From: Leishmania infantum JPCM5
Lineage: Eukaryota > Euglenozoa > Kinetoplastea > Trypanosomatida > Trypanosomatidae
Length of the DNA stretch: 64,000 nt
Assembly: GCF_000002875.2 (NCBI RefSeq)
Contig: NC_009416.2
Coordinates: 1,168,501-1,232,500, forward strand
Reading direction: 5' to 3'
Position 1 is the first letter of the stretch; each line of letters starts with the position of its first letter. This document shows, in pieces, positions 17,305 to 28,248 of the stretch. The position numbers were made by a program, and so were the translations under genes. The notes under the pieces are model-generated. The model searched no databases. It saw nothing but the letters and a program-made list of their open reading frames with translations, and was not told the origin of the DNA.

Positions 17305-19932
17305 ATGTCGACTCGCAACGGCCGACGTGGCATGGGCCCCTTTGGCGCCAACAAGCCGAGCGGCGTGCGGATGAACCGCAAGAACCTCCGCAGCGTGCGT
17401 GAGGTGACCCTGGACCACTACGATGCCGAGTACATGTATCTGCGCGAAAACGAGCTTATCAGCTTTGACTGTGACGTGAAGATGGAGCAGCTTCTCGTAC
17501 TTGATCTGTCCATCAACGAGATCACCGGCGCCGTCGACTTCCTGAAGCGCACGCCCCATCTTCACCACCTCTACATGACCGGAAACAAGATCGACACCCT
17601 CGCCGGGATTTCCAACTTTGCCGCCATCGAGACGCTCTGCCTCAGCGACAACGCCATCAGCTCGTTTGCGGGTCTTGAGAACTTGCCGAACCTGCGCGTG
17701 CTCTCGCTGAACTTCAACAACATCACGAGCTTCGAAAGTTACCCGACCTTGCCTAACCTGCACACACTTAACCTGGTGGGCAACCCCATCACAGATGCCC
17801 CCAACTACCGTTCCATGGCTATCGCGGTCAACGGGCTGAACCTCGTCTCCGTGGACGGAAACCCGGTGCAGGTCGAGGAGCGCGCTGAGGCAGATAAGTA
17901 CAAGGGCAAGGTCGTCCACTGCGTGCGCGAGGGCTTCACGGTCGAGGGCGAGAACCCGGAGAAGGCCGCTGCCGCCTTCATGGTGAAGATGCAGCGCAAC
18001 CGCCAGGATGCCAAGTACCTGCAGCTGTGCTCCATCAACCTCGCTCCTGTTTCGGAGGAGGGCGGCGACATCATGGAGGGTGACCCAGTGGCGCTGTCGC
18101 TGTGCATGCAGGATGTGCGCCCGTACGCGCAGCGCACCACGGAAGTTTTCCAGTCCAGCTACCTGTACCCTGTCATCTTCAAGGTGTCCGGCGAGGCCTC
18201 GGAGGTGTTCGTGGTGGGGTCCATGAACAACTGGACGGAGCCGATAAGCCTCGAGCGATGCGTTGAGGGCGACGAGGTATACTTCCACACAACCCTGTAC
18301 CTCCCCGCGGGCGACTACGAATACCGCTACATCGTGGACGGTGTGGAGAAGGTGTCTGAAGCAAACAGCATGCCCTCCAAGTACAAGCAGGGCTTCTGCA
18401 ACATCTACAAGGTGGCGGAGCTGGAGCCGCAGGAGGAGGATCAGGACACAATCCTCCACATCCGTTGGATGCGCAGCTCCCCGAGCGGCTCGTATGAGGT
18501 GATTGAGGACGAGAACACACTCACCTACACACCGACGACGGCGGACATCAACTGCTGCCTGCGCGTTGAGGTGCTGGCCTACGTCAACGGTGAGTTCTCC
18601 TTCCTCTACTTTGACATCTCGACGCCGACCAAGCCGGCCCCGCCACAGTGCCCACGTCTCGAGGTGACCGGGGTGGCGGTGGAGGGTGGTCTGCTGACGG
18701 CAGAGGCAGACTACTTCGGCGGCATCGAGGGCAACTCGTCTCTCGTGTGGTACCGCATCTCGCCAAGCGGCGATGAGGTGGCTGTGGACGTCATGGACCC
18801 GTGGGCTGGCTACGAGGTGACTCGCCACGATATCGGGTGCCGCATCCGTGCCGAATTCACACCTGTCCGCAACGACTGGGCCGCGGGCGAGCCCAAGTCC
18901 GTGACGACGGACCCTGTGATCGCCTGCTCCCCGGAGTGCCGAACCATCAAGATCATCGGCAACCTGGCCGAGGGCAGCCAGCTGGATGTGGATGTCGAGT
19001 ACAAAGGCGGTGAGGAGGGCGACAGCTTCTACCAGTGGCTGCGCAAGGCGGGCAGCAAGAACGATTACACACCCATCTCTGGGGCCAACGGCACCAAGTA
19101 CGTAGTGAAACCGGAGGACGTGGGCCAGTACTTGGCCGTAGAGTACACTCCAGCCAATGCGGAGGGCGTCGTCGGTGAGACATGCCGCTGTGTCTTGAAC
19201 AACCCAATCGAGGCTGCCGTGCCCAGCGTGAGCCACCTCACCATTGTTGGTGAGCTCATGGAGCAGCACACCCTGACCCTCGAGTATGACTACACAGGCG
19301 GCCAGAGCGGCGCGCACATGATCCAGTGGTACCGCCGCGACAAGAAGCGAAGCCACATGACAAAGATCGGGTCGCCGAACAACAACTTTGTGACTCTGAC
19401 CAACAAGGATGTGGGGTGCTCGATCGAGGTCTCGCTCACGCCGGTGCGCCTCGATGGCGTAACGGGTAAGGTTGTGACGGCAAAGCGCGCCGGCACCGTG
19501 GAGCCGTGCGCGCCGGAGGTGAAGCTGCTCAACATTGTGGGGGATCCGGTCGTGGGCAAGGAACTCCAGCTTCAGGTGGAGTACTGCGGCGGGACGGAGG
19601 GTGAGTCGATCGTAAAGTGGGAGGTCGAGGATCCCCAAACCAATGAGTTCAACGTCGTCGCCGCGAATGCGAAGGTCTACACGGTGAAGGGGACGGACGC
19701 GGACAAGATGCTGAAGGTGACCTACACCCCCGTGCGCAGTGACGGCGACCAGGGCGCCCCCAAGACGCGCATGGTGCAGGTGAAGGGACAGGAAGATACG
19801 TCAGCGGCAGTGGCGCCTCAGGCGGCTGCTTTGCCAACTATATCGATGTCCTTGACGTCGTCGACGCAGATTTCGCTCACGTCATCCGAGGAGTCGAGCA
19901 TGAGTATCTCGCTTCATGAAGTCTCCGCCTAG
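17305..19932 (+). CDS. AIR9: AIR9-like microtubule-associated protein (LRR, CBM-like, A9 repeats)
   Basis: AIR9 proteins bind microtubules; in Trypanosoma brucei AIR9 is a corset-associated protein affecting cell shape and nucleus position (established, from memory). The 875-residue frame has a basic N-terminus, leucine-rich repeats at about 44-190 (LDLSINEIT, LYMTGNKID, LCLSDNAIS, LSLNFNNIT, LNLVGNPIT), then an AMPK-type glycogen-binding-like domain at about 287-368 (VFVVGSMNNW, YEYRYIVDG). From about 384 follow A9 repeats, each with a Tyr-x-Gly-Gly-x-x-Gly-x-Ser...Trp core and a Tyr/Phe-Thr-Pro near its end: one partial and four full copies (cores near 472, 570, 668 and 760). The tail is Ser/Thr-rich. 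Codon use is very GC-rich compared with the left-end genes. The opposite strand is open for over 800 codons as a by-product. Confidence 0.9.
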   Translation: MSTRNGRRGMGPFGANKPSGVRMNRKNLRSVREVTLDHYDAEYMYLRENELISFDCDVKMEQLLVLDLSINEITGAVDFLKRTPHLHHLYMTGNKIDTLAGISNFAAIETLCLSDNAISSFAGLENLPNLRVLSLNFNNITSFESYPTLPNLHTLNLVGNPITDAPNYRSMAIAVNGLNLVSVDGNPVQVEERAEADKYKGKVVHCVREGFTVEGENPEKAAAAFMVKMQRNRQDAKYLQLCSINLAPVSEEGGDIMEGDPVALSLCMQDVRPYAQRTTEVFQSSYLYPVIFKVSGEASEVFVVGSMNNWTEPISLERCVEGDEVYFHTTLYLPAGDYEYRYIVDGVEKVSEANSMPSKYKQGFCNIYKVAELEPQEEDQDTILHIRWMRSSPSGSYEVIEDENTLTYTPTTADINCCLRVEVLAYVNGEFSFLYFDISTPTKPAPPQCPRLEVTGVAVEGGLLTAEADYFGGIEGNSSLVWYRISPSGDEVAVDVMDPWAGYEVTRHDIGCRIRAEFTPVRNDWAAGEPKSVTTDPVIACSPECRTIKIIGNLAEGSQLDVDVEYKGGEEGDSFYQWLRKAGSKNDYTPISGANGTKYVVKPEDVGQYLAVEYTPANAEGVVGETCRCVLNNPIEAAVPSVSHLTIVGELMEQHTLTLEYDYTGGQSGAHMIQWYRRDKKRSHMTKIGSPNNNFVTLTNKDVGCSIEVSLTPVRLDGVTGKVVTAKRAGTVEPCAPEVKLLNIVGDPVVGKELQLQVEYCGGTEGESIVKWEVEDPQTNEFNVVAANAKVYTVKGTDADKMLKVTYTPVRSDGDQGAPKTRMVQVKGQEDTSAAVAPQAAALPTISMSLTSSTQISLTSSEESSMSISLHEVSA

Positions 19933-22444
19933 CTGGCGCAGCCGAGGGGCGATGGTGAGATTTTTACCGAGGCGAAGACGCATAACTCGGACGAGGAAAT
20001 TCACGCTTACACAGAAATGGTTGAGTCGGCGGGATGACCTGTATCGACGTCCACGTCCAGCTGTACTTGTTGAGCCCACCACTGCCGCATGCACGACCAT
20101 TGCGGTGGTTTCGAAAACACAGGTAGTGCAAGGCTACACTTCTTTGCTAGTCGCATCTGTGTGTGCGTTGACGCGTGAGAAAGCAGGTAGGGATGCAGCC
20201 TGGTGCTTCTACGCTCGTGGCAGCCTACTCAACGGTTTTATTTTTCGAAAGGCCGAGGAAAGACGTTTCGCCTGCTCTCTGCATGCACTAGCGCGGTAGT
20301 GTGGCGCTAGACAAGCACAGTGAGATGTGGTTGTATGTCGGACTGCACGAGCGAGCAGCGATGGTAGAATGCCTCGACCACTTTTTTTCATTATCGCTTT
20401 GATAGGCTCTGAAGGCTCCACCCTGCTCTCCCCTACCTCTCTCCCTCTCCCTGCATTTGTCGATGAGGGACGCATGTGTTGGGCTGGCAACATTGCATTT
20501 TTTCCCTCTCTTGCATGCGGCTACACATTTTTTTTTCCTTGTTCTCTCCCTGTATCGCTGATACGGAAGCTTCGCTTTCACGTATCGACTCTTCTCTTGA
20601 GACGAAAAAAAGATGAAGAAACGAAAAAAAAAGGCAAGCAAAGCAGCAACTGCAGGGAAACGGAAAAGGCGCACTGTATGGACAAGCTATGTCGTTTTTA
20701 CGTTTTCTGCACTTTTTTTTTGTGTATCCTTTGCGTCTCTCGCCTGTACTGTCTCCTCGTGGGTTCTTCTTTCGTTATTTGCCTTTGCCTTGATGTACTT
20801 CTTTTTGTGTGTTTAACTTTTGACTTTCCCCTTCTCTTTCTCCTCTCCCTTTCTTTTCTTTTTCCGGTCTGTTGTTGGCTGTGACGCAGTGAACCGGTTG
20901 TGCTTGATTTACGTGGTGGCTTGCAACGGAGGATCCGCCGCGTTATATATATATATATACATTCATATATATGTTCAAACTAAGGTGAAAAAAGAGGCAT
21001 TTTTTGCCTTTATTTCCCCTCACCCTCCGTCAAGCGCAGTGAATCACGCTGGTGAGCGTCGCTTTGCTTGTTTATGTAATGGTTTCTCGCTCTCCATATG
21101 TCTAGGTGCGAATGGATGCGCCCGCATACGCTTTCGATTGAGGGAATGCACGTGTTTCTTCCTGTACCTCCCTCTCTCTACAGAGCCGAAAAGGGAAAAC
21201 GAAACTTGATCGGTGAGGATAATGGCTGACTAGATCTTGTGTGCGTGTTATCAAGGAACCTCAGGAGGAAAGAAACCCAAGGTTCTTGTATCAGCCATGA
21301 GTCGTCTTTGATGGGTAGCGATGACAAGCGACACTCTCGGCATCTATACATTCTGTGTATCCCGCCATTGGGATCGGGTGTGTACATGTTGCCGTTTCAT
21401 TTTTTTTTCTCGAATCCCACCGCGTGGCATCTCTCCCAGATCCAGCCAGCATGAGACGAAAGCGGATAGGAACGTGAGGTACCACAGCTGGCTGCAAGGG
21501 TGCGCAGATGTATTGTTCCATTCTTTTATGTGCAGCAATCCAGTGGCCACGCGCTCCTCATTGGCCTCTGGAAGCTGACGTGTGCCTTCAATTCAAGCAC
21601 TGCCCATATGAATATGTGTCTGTGTGCGACTATATTGTTTTCATTGCCTCGTCTTCTCTCTCGCTGTTGATGCTCTTGTGAAGGTATTTTGTCTTCCGTT
21701 GTTTTTTTCGTGACTATAGATAGGATTTGTGTCTGTATAGGCTATGCGCCAGAAAAAAAGATCAAGGAAAGGGAACAAGTACTGCAGCAGTTCGACAGGG
21801 GCACCTGGAGTCACTCGGACCCGCTTCTCCACTCTTCCTCACGGCGCTCCTTCTCTACAAGTCTATACGGGAGACCGTTGTGGATTTTGTTTTGGGCCTG
21901 ACCATGCTGCCGTGCGATGGGGCTCAAAAGCGCTGCCAACGGTTGCTTTTGTGTCGCCTGAAGAGGTATCTCTCTCTGAGCAGCTACGTGGCGGTTGCTT
22001 CTTCCATGAATACACACGGACGTGAGGTAGTCGGTGCTTCCTCTCATTTCAGGCTTCTTGTGCCATATCGTTGATTCTCCCCATCACCTCCCACCTTTCT
22101 TTCGTTGCGGTTCTCGGAAGGGATGCAGCAATCCATCAGCTGAAGTGTCGTGATACTGTCGCACGTTGCCTTTCGCCCACGATCGTGCGAAAGCCTTCCG
22201 TTATGGGTGCGGAGACGAGGTGAGGGGGCTTATCGTTCTTACTCTCTCGGTGCTGGGCAACAGTCGGTTGGCGAGTCGAAGGCGTCAGCTTCTACGCACT
22301 CACACACAGAGGCATACCCACCACGGCACTCACTTCGGCAACCAAGGATTGTGGGAGCTGCAGCCTTTTTTCTGCGCATACGCTTTCTGCCGTTTTATTT
22401 TGGGTGTCTTTTACTACTTCTATCACCTCTGTGCCCTTTTCTAC
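19933..22444 (+). other. 2.5-kb intergenic region, no gene seen
   Basis: Frames here are short and low in complexity. It contains an AT dinucleotide run near 20944-20959, T-rich runs near 20500-20880 and 21400, and pyrimidine tracts near 22080-22110 and 22365-22450. It probably holds the AIR9 3' UTR and the leader of the EngB gene. Confidence 0.55.
20944..20971 (+). repeat. Short TA dinucleotide run
   Basis: Alternating T and A from about 20944 to 20959, with a shorter second run to 20971. It is AT-rich against the GC-rich background. Confidence 0.75.
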
Positions 22445-24772
22445 ATGCTGCAACTCTCTCTGCTTCTTCGTGGTGTTCCGCGCATTTCGTATCGCGCAAT
22501 GAAAAGCGCCGCAGCCACCCCTGCCACTGCAGCGGTGGCGGCAGCCGCTAGCTCGAGATTAGGCGAAGTATGGGAGGGTAGTATCGAGCGCGCTGAGGCT
22601 CTCGAGAACCTCAGCAATGAGGTGTTTGGCCGAGGAAACAGACATTTGAAAAATGTGGAAATGCTGACGGCTCTCCCGGAAGGTCTGCACTCCTTCCCTG
22701 AAGTGTGCTTCATTGGGAAGCCAGGGTGCGGCAAGTCGAGCCTTATCTCGTGTCTTCTGCATAATCACCGGCTGGGCAAAGCCGGGGCAACTGCCGGCAC
22801 TACGCGACTTCTGCAGTTTTTCAACGTGGGCGACGCGCTTCTCTTGGTGGATACGCCAGGCTACGGTGGCTGGCGAGGCCGTGAGATGGGGCAGCGTCTA
22901 GCAGAGCAGGCCAACGCGTTTTCGATTCTGTTCCGCTACCTGGCCTTGCGCAACGGAAGTAATCTCAAGCGGGTATACTGGCTCATGGAGTCCTCGGCGC
23001 GGACGCCAGTGTCCTTCCAGCCGCGTGATGAGGAGCTTCTAACTTTTCTCTCCCGGGAACGCATTCCTTTTAGTGTCGTGCTCACCAAGATCGACCGTCA
23101 CTGGCGCCACTACGCCGAGCAGCAGCGGACGGCTGATCGAGTAGGAAAAGATGGCTTCGTACATCCAAGGGTCAGGCGACCAGAAACACACGTTCAGGGG
23201 TTTTTTACGCGCGCGAACCTGCCTCAAGACGGTGTGGCACGCAATATGCAGGAAGTGTCTGAGTTTCTAGGCACCGATCAAGTACCGATTCTCGGCGTAA
23301 GTGCGAACCGCCTACAACCAAACCGTTCGCGTAATCTGGAGCTGCTGCAGCACGACATCGTTTACTACTGCACGCAAGACCTACTGCACTCAGAGGAGCT
23401 CTCCTTTCGCAACATGCACAAGCTGAGCTATGCGCCACCGACGGCTGATCGTATTCATGAGGTTCAGCTGCGATACCCAGTAGAGTCGTTCGTGGTTCCC
23501 GAGAACAACAACATGTCATTGGCACGCATGGTAGAGCACCACGAGGAGATGAAAGCACGATTTCGCGAAAACAACGTATCTGCGCGGCGCCTCTCCGCCA
23601 AAGATGTGGCGGTGTGCCATCTGGAGAGCGTCGCAAGGCTGAGGGCAGCCTGCCAACACGATGCTGCAGAACGAGAGCGTGCGGAAAAAGTGCTTCCCAC
23701 CACGACCTATCTCTGCGAATCTACCTCGACGGCTGCTGCTGCAACGTCGCTGCCGCTGCCAGGCGATGTCGCAGGCCTGTTGCGCGCCAGCGAAGAGCAG
23801 GACACGGTTACGGCATCGGTAAGCCGTGTGGGGGGCCTTCCTGCGCGATGGAAGGAATGCGGTGACCACAATGCCGAGGCGGGCGCGGCTGACGTGTGCG
23901 CTGGCCGGCGCTTCCGCGTGCGGCCGCTCCTCGCAGGCGAGAGGCAGACGAGCCAAGACTCCTTGGAGGATATACTGGAGCGTGCGCGCGATGAGGGGGA
24001 GCCGAGGCAGGACGTTGCAGGTAGCATCGGGGACAAAGGCGAAAAGACCGCCAACGCAGCGTCGCCTCCGCACCGTACACACGCGGGCGTCACTTTGTCG
24101 TCTCATACGTTGAGTCCGGTGCCAGACGAGGCTCCGGCACCGCCGCCGTACCGCGTTGACGCTGTGCTCCTGCAGGAGCGGCCTCTCGAAGCGCTTCCGC
24201 TCCCCGCAATGCTCGACCCAGATGCTCACTACGTCACCGCCATTGATGGAACGCTGATCCCGCGAAGCATGATTTCCGTGTCCGTGGAGCAGCTGGCTGT
24301 GAGCAAGGACGATGAGCTCGCCCATTTTGCCACCAAGTCTGGCGCTGGCGCGTACGAGGAGCTACTTCTGGCAGACCAAGAGAAGGGCAATGCGGGGGCC
24401 GATCTCTTCATGGAGACGAGCGATGCAGCGCATCTTCCTGAGGAAGTGCAGGCACAGCTGATGGAGGCTCGTGGGCGTCTCACTCGCTCTGCAGCGCGCA
24501 AGCAGAAGGAACGATTCCTTGCAAAGTATGTGGAGCGGAAGCGAAAGGAGCGATCGATCTACATGCAGGCGGAGGGGTATATGTGTCCGTGGCTAGGGAG
24601 GTCTGAGGGTCGGAGCGTGGTGCAGGGTTTCGCTGGCTCCTGCGGCACCGGAAAAGGCGGGGCTGTGATGCGTGATCTCAAGCAGAAAGGGTTCGGTGGT
24701 AAGAGCTACTCTGCGCGGACCATGAAGAACAGAGGCCGCGCCACGAAAAAGACCGGGTTTTGGGCCGCATAG
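22445..24772 (+). CDS. Mitochondrial EngB-type GTPase with long C-terminal extension
   Basis: EngB (YihA, GTPBP8) GTPases assist large-subunit ribosome assembly; in T. brucei an mt-EngB is part of mitoribosome assembly intermediates (from memory). From 22445 the product is 775 residues. G1 is GKPGCGKSS at about 91, G3 DTPGYG at 136, G4 TKID at 214, and a G5-like SANR near 286. The EngB-style DTPGYG is diagnostic. The N-terminus MLQLSLLLRGVPRISYR is hydrophobic, basic and lacks acids, so it could be a mitochondrial presequence. A different start at 22499 (MKSAAATP) cannot be excluded, because I find no clean splice acceptor between 22365 and 22500. The roughly 430 residues after the GTPase core are far beyond bacterial EngB (about 200 residues), variable in composition and basic at the end. 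Confidence 0.85.
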   Translation: MLQLSLLLRGVPRISYRAMKSAAATPATAAVAAAASSRLGEVWEGSIERAEALENLSNEVFGRGNRHLKNVEMLTALPEGLHSFPEVCFIGKPGCGKSSLISCLLHNHRLGKAGATAGTTRLLQFFNVGDALLLVDTPGYGGWRGREMGQRLAEQANAFSILFRYLALRNGSNLKRVYWLMESSARTPVSFQPRDEELLTFLSRERIPFSVVLTKIDRHWRHYAEQQRTADRVGKDGFVHPRVRRPETHVQGFFTRANLPQDGVARNMQEVSEFLGTDQVPILGVSANRLQPNRSRNLELLQHDIVYYCTQDLLHSEELSFRNMHKLSYAPPTADRIHEVQLRYPVESFVVPENNNMSLARMVEHHEEMKARFRENNVSARRLSAKDVAVCHLESVARLRAACQHDAAERERAEKVLPTTTYLCESTSTAAAATSLPLPGDVAGLLRASEEQDTVTASVSRVGGLPARWKECGDHNAEAGAADVCAGRRFRVRPLLAGERQTSQDSLEDILERARDEGEPRQDVAGSIGDKGEKTANAASPPHRTHAGVTLSSHTLSPVPDEAPAPPPYRVDAVLLQERPLEALPLPAMLDPDAHYVTAIDGTLIPRSMISVSVEQLAVSKDDELAHFATKSGAGAYEELLLADQEKGNAGADLFMETSDAAHLPEEVQAQLMEARGRLTRSAARKQKERFLAKYVERKRKERSIYMQAEGYMCPWLGRSEGRSVVQGFAGSCGTGKGGAVMRDLKQKGFGGKSYSARTMKNRGRATKKTGFWAA

Positions 24773-25458
24773 GGTGTACACACTTGTGCACGTGTGTATG
24801 CTTGTGTGCAGTGCCGGTACAGCGCCTTTCTTTCGGCCTCTCTTGCCTAGGTTTTCAGACCATCGGCTGCATCGCCACGGTCGGCTTTTTTCACGGAGCC
24901 GAGAAAGAAAGAGTTCAAGGCGGTAAAATACGCGTGTGTATCCCCAGTGCAGTAAGCACCAGCTATGGAAACTATAAGAACGCGAGGAGGGCTGAAAATT
25001 TCACGAGGGCTTGCCGTGATAGTCCTTTGTCATCAGAGAAGCGAATATGTCGGCTCAGCGTGCTACCGCTGACTACCGTCTCGAAGCGCGATACCCTCAT
25101 ACGAACGAAGGGCCTCTGCCTCATGTGCACCTCAGTTTCCATCTCCGCCTCTTTTTCCTTGTCGCCTTTCGTCTCTGCCACTGCCCCTCGCATGTTCAAA
25201 CGACTGATCTTCAGCAGACGTGCGTTCGCACCTTTCGGGTCTCTTTCAGAGCACCGAAAGCCCCAAGGCGCACTCAGCTGCGCCCCCTCCCCTCCCCTTT
25301 TTTCTCGATCCACCCTATGCGACGCCGCTTTGCGGTCGACACACACTCAACCCCTTCGACGCGCATTTGCCATTTTACCTCACAGTGCTTCCGTAGTGGC
25401 TCGGCAGCACATCCTTTCTCTTTCTCATTCCTTGTTGCCCAAGAGGACAGCCCGTTAG
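24773..25458 (+). other. Intergenic region, no gene seen
   Basis: Pyrimidine-rich stretches at 25130-25190 and 25285-25440 are probable splice signals for the J-domain gene. No supported frame. Confidence 0.55.
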
Positions 25459-26448
25459 ATGAGCGACGACAGCGTTTATGCACTGAGAGGCACGTCTGCC
25501 CTTTATGAGGTCCTCGGTGTCTCGCGGAACGCCACGCAGCGCGAGATTCGCCAGGGCTACTATAGGCTTGCGGTGCTCTACCACCCCGACAAAAACCCAG
25601 AAGGGTCGGATGTCTTCAAAGAGGTTTGCTTTGCCCATGGAATTCTCTCTGACCCAGAGCAGCGTGCCTTGTACGACAGCGGCACGCTGCGTGCAGAGCT
25701 CGAGTCGAGGGCGCGTGCCTGCTGCCCTTCCATGGACCCAGGTGTGGAGCTGAGCCCAGAGGACCTGCGTGTTTTTGTGGACCGCGTGCGACAGACTCAG
25801 GAGGCCAATCGGCAGGTGCAGTCTACCTTTGAGCTGAGGCGCGAGGAGGAGATGAAGCGAAGGGCAGAGTTTGATGCCAAGAATCCGGCCTTTAAGTCGG
25901 AGTATGAGCAGGCGCGCCGCCGGCGACATCATGCCTGCGGAGGCTCCACTTCTGCAGCCCATGCACATGCTTCCGCCACTGTAGACCTATCAAAGACAGT
26001 ACCACCCAAGGTGCGCACTTCCGCTGAGGTTCTGGCTGAGCTGCAGCGGGAGGAGGAAGAGCGCCTCTATGGAAATCCTGGAATCGGCCCTGCCAACTCA
26101 AGCAGCGGCAAAGTAGCGGTGAGCGACGGCCTCTCTACGAAGCATCACATGCTGTCGCACTATCGCGCCGCTCACAGCGAAGCTAGCGGAGCCGAAAGTC
26201 TTAGCAGCTTCTACAGCGGTGGCAGCGCCTCAGCCACCCTGCGACGCCGCCAACTGCAAACCACTAGCTTGCCATTTGTCAGGGCGCACTGCGAGAAGCC
26301 TCAATACAGCGAAACGATTAGTGCGACGGTGCAGGCGTATGCAAACTATGACTACCTCACTTTCGTTGAAGGAGGTAGTATGGATCACGGGGAACTGGAG
26401 GGGGCGATCATGGCCGATGCCTTGGGCAACTACGACCGACACCACTGA
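25459..26448 (+). CDS. J-domain (DnaJ/Hsp40) protein
   Basis: The 329-residue product has a J domain at about residues 14-77, with [12 protein letters not shown], a basic helix II and the essential His-Pro-Asp at 42-44 (YHPDKNP), then an ALYD end. It lacks the Gly/Phe region and the Cys-rich zinc module of type I and II DnaJ proteins, so it is a type III co-chaperone that would stimulate an Hsp70 ATPase. The following part (about 95-160) is charged and probably helical, and the last third is Ser-rich and probably disordered. No signal peptide or membrane segment is visible, so a cytosolic or nuclear location is likely. A full SIDER-like element begins 66 bases after the stop codon, so it is probably within this gene's 3' UTR. 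Confidence 0.88.
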   Translation: MSDDSVYALRGTSALYEVLGVSRNATQREIRQGYYRLAVLYHPDKNPEGSDVFKEVCFAHGILSDPEQRALYDSGTLRAELESRARACCPSMDPGVELSPEDLRVFVDRVRQTQEANRQVQSTFELRREEEMKRRAEFDAKNPAFKSEYEQARRRRHHACGGSTSAAHAHASATVDLSKTVPPKVRTSAEVLAELQREEEERLYGNPGIGPANSSSGKVAVSDGLSTKHHMLSHYRAAHSEASGAESLSSFYSGGSASATLRRRQLQTTSLPFVRAHCEKPQYSETISATVQAYANYDYLTFVEGGSMDHGELEGAIMADALGNYDRHH

Positions 26449-26514
26449 TGCTCACCGCACCGCACCTTTTCTTTGAGGGAACAAGAAAGGACAGGCAGGA
26501 CGTGGGTAAGAGGA

Positions 26515-27109
26515 TCGATAAGCAGTTATTTTTGTTTTCCTCTCCTTTCTCTCAAACTGTGATGACGGGAGGGCGGCACCTCGGTGCGCGGCATCAAGGC
26601 CCAGCAGCACCCACTCGGTGGAGAGGCCTGGCAGTCCCCTTATACATGCCGGCGCCGAGCCACCCTTCATGGTGGCAGGGTCAGGCGCCTACGACGTAGG
26701 GGGGCCAGAGCGACTTATCGCTAATGATGTCGGCGGTGAGGTGCTGGATGGCGCTGCGTTGGGGAGAGATCCGCCACTGTGCGCACGCCTGTGCCGTCCG
26801 TATGCTGGGCGGAGTGTCAGCGTGACTCGAACGTGTCCCACCCGGCCCTCGCACTGCCTGCTGGTGTAGGGAAGCCTGAGCGACCTCGGGCGATGCATCG
26901 CGTGGCGGTCAGCATGGCTGGGGGCGACGGTGAGGCAGCCTGCGAGGCGGGGGCGGGAGGTGTTTGGGGCGCAGACGCTGCCCGCATGCCTGAGCTGGCG
27001 CATTGCTGCCACGCGTGTGCGCGGCTGCTTCGCGGCGTGCGATGGGTCTCTGACGGGGCGGGCGGGGCGGGGCTCAACGTGTGTGCTGTGGCGGCGTGGA
27101 CACGGTGAG
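26515..27109 (-). mobile_element. SIDER-like short retroposon, copy B (full length)
   Basis: The 595-bp unit is the same length as, and by eye nearly identical to, the reverse complement of 50592-51186. I noticed about one base difference in the part I compared closely. On the strand given, it runs from a GC-rich end (CTCACCGTGTCCACGCCGCC) to an A-rich end (GGAAAACAAAAATAACTGC), compatible with a non-LTR-derived SINE-like element inserted by reverse transcription. About 16 bases beyond 26515 are still similar between B and C. It has no coding capacity of its own. SIDER membership is inferred. I found no clean target-site duplication. Confidence 0.75.
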
Positions 27110-28129
27110 AGAAAGCTCTTTTTTTGAAGTATAAGTCTTTACTGCTACGCCGACGGCGCTCATTCTTACTGGGACGATGTACAGCGATTAAGCCTTTTCT
27201 TTGCGTTCGCGCTTCCTTTTTTCCCTGTAAATGCCGTCACACCGAGCTCTCCAGCGCTCGGACGCACAAAGGCACATCATATGTACGCTGCCGCCATGCA
27301 CCTACTGTAAAAAATGCGCCTCAACATCGTAGTAAGAAAATGAAACAGCTGAGGAGTCGGGAGCGGCTGTAGAGGCGCGTACGCACGTTCTGAGGCAGGT
27401 CTCTCTGCGCTTGCTTAATCAAGTTCGACGATGTTCTTCTCTCTGCGGGTTGCGCAAACGGCTCCCTTTTCTCTCAGCTGCGTCCCAGGGGTGTTTTAGA
27501 GCGCTCTGCCCCTTCCCACCGCGATGCACATGTAAGGTATATTATTGCCATCGCGGTGGAACAGAGATCTTGGCCCACGAACAACTGCCACGTGTCAATG
27601 CAATTCCCACATGGGAGCAGTCGAATGAACAAAGGGAAAAACCTTCGGCCCCAAGGCCGCCCATGACTTTTACATGGGTTTTCGGTGTAGTGTTGTTTTG
27701 TGCAGTGTGCATGATAGCAAGAAAGCGTCGTCTTGCGCATGCTCACGCTTCGACTGCGCCGTCGCCGGTAATTGCAGCCGGCGAGCAACGGGCAGAGAAA
27801 GCTAAGCGAGAAGAAGACGAAATCAACTTGTTCATCGTTCTCGTTACGCACAGCGTATCTCAGGCATGCTCCTCCTCTATCCTCCTCCGTCATCCAGATT
27901 ACTCGACACCTTTCCTTCATTCGATGCCCTTGCTCTCTACCTGCTGTTCTTGCGTGTTTTTCTTCCTTGATGGCGCCAGTTTCTGTCTCTCCTCTTGGAC
28001 CGTCACCACCGCCACACATCTGTTTTTTTTTTCTTTGGTGTTCCCCCTCTCCTCTTTGTTTTTAGTGCGCAGAGAAAGGAGAGAAATACATCACACACAA
28101 ACGCGAAAACAAGCGAAGCCATTTTTCGG

Positions 28130-28163
28130 CACACACACGCACACGCGCGCGCACACACACACA
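28130..28163 (+). repeat. CA/CG-rich dinucleotide repeat
   Basis: An imperfect run of CA with a GCGCGC core, in the PP4 upstream gap. Confidence 0.7.
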
Positions 28164-28248
28164 GACAAAGGGAAAGCAAGCAAGCAAAACGAAAGGAGAG
28201 CAGGAGTTTTGAGGTGAAACAAGAGCGACAGCCAAACGGAGAGGCAAA

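Noticed and set aside
17131..19638. 835-codon open frame on the minus strand opposite AIR9
   Set aside because: It is a shadow of GC-rich codon use in the plus-strand gene. The plus frame carries LRR, CBM-like and A9 repeats, while the antisense product is His/Val/Leu-biased with no motif, and the strand is against the transcription unit.
22166..22444. 93-codon extension upstream of the EngB gene
   Set aside because: No family similarity; the sequence becomes a pyrimidine-rich leader, and a plausible targeting sequence starts at 22445.
26497..26514. Possible target-site duplication next to SIDER-like copy B
   Set aside because: The flanking bases resemble those of copy C, so they more likely belong to the element; no exact direct repeat was found at both ends.
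26618..26869. 83-codon frame repeated identically at 3701-3952, 26618-26869 and, reversed, 50832-51083
   Set aside because: It lies wholly within the SIDER-like repeat. Identity reflects the repeat, not protein selection, and other frames in the element are equally conserved.
27411..28217. 268-codon frame between the J-domain and PP4 genes
   Set aside because: Ser/Phe/His-biased, ends in CA-repeat-derived His-Thr runs, and has no family features.
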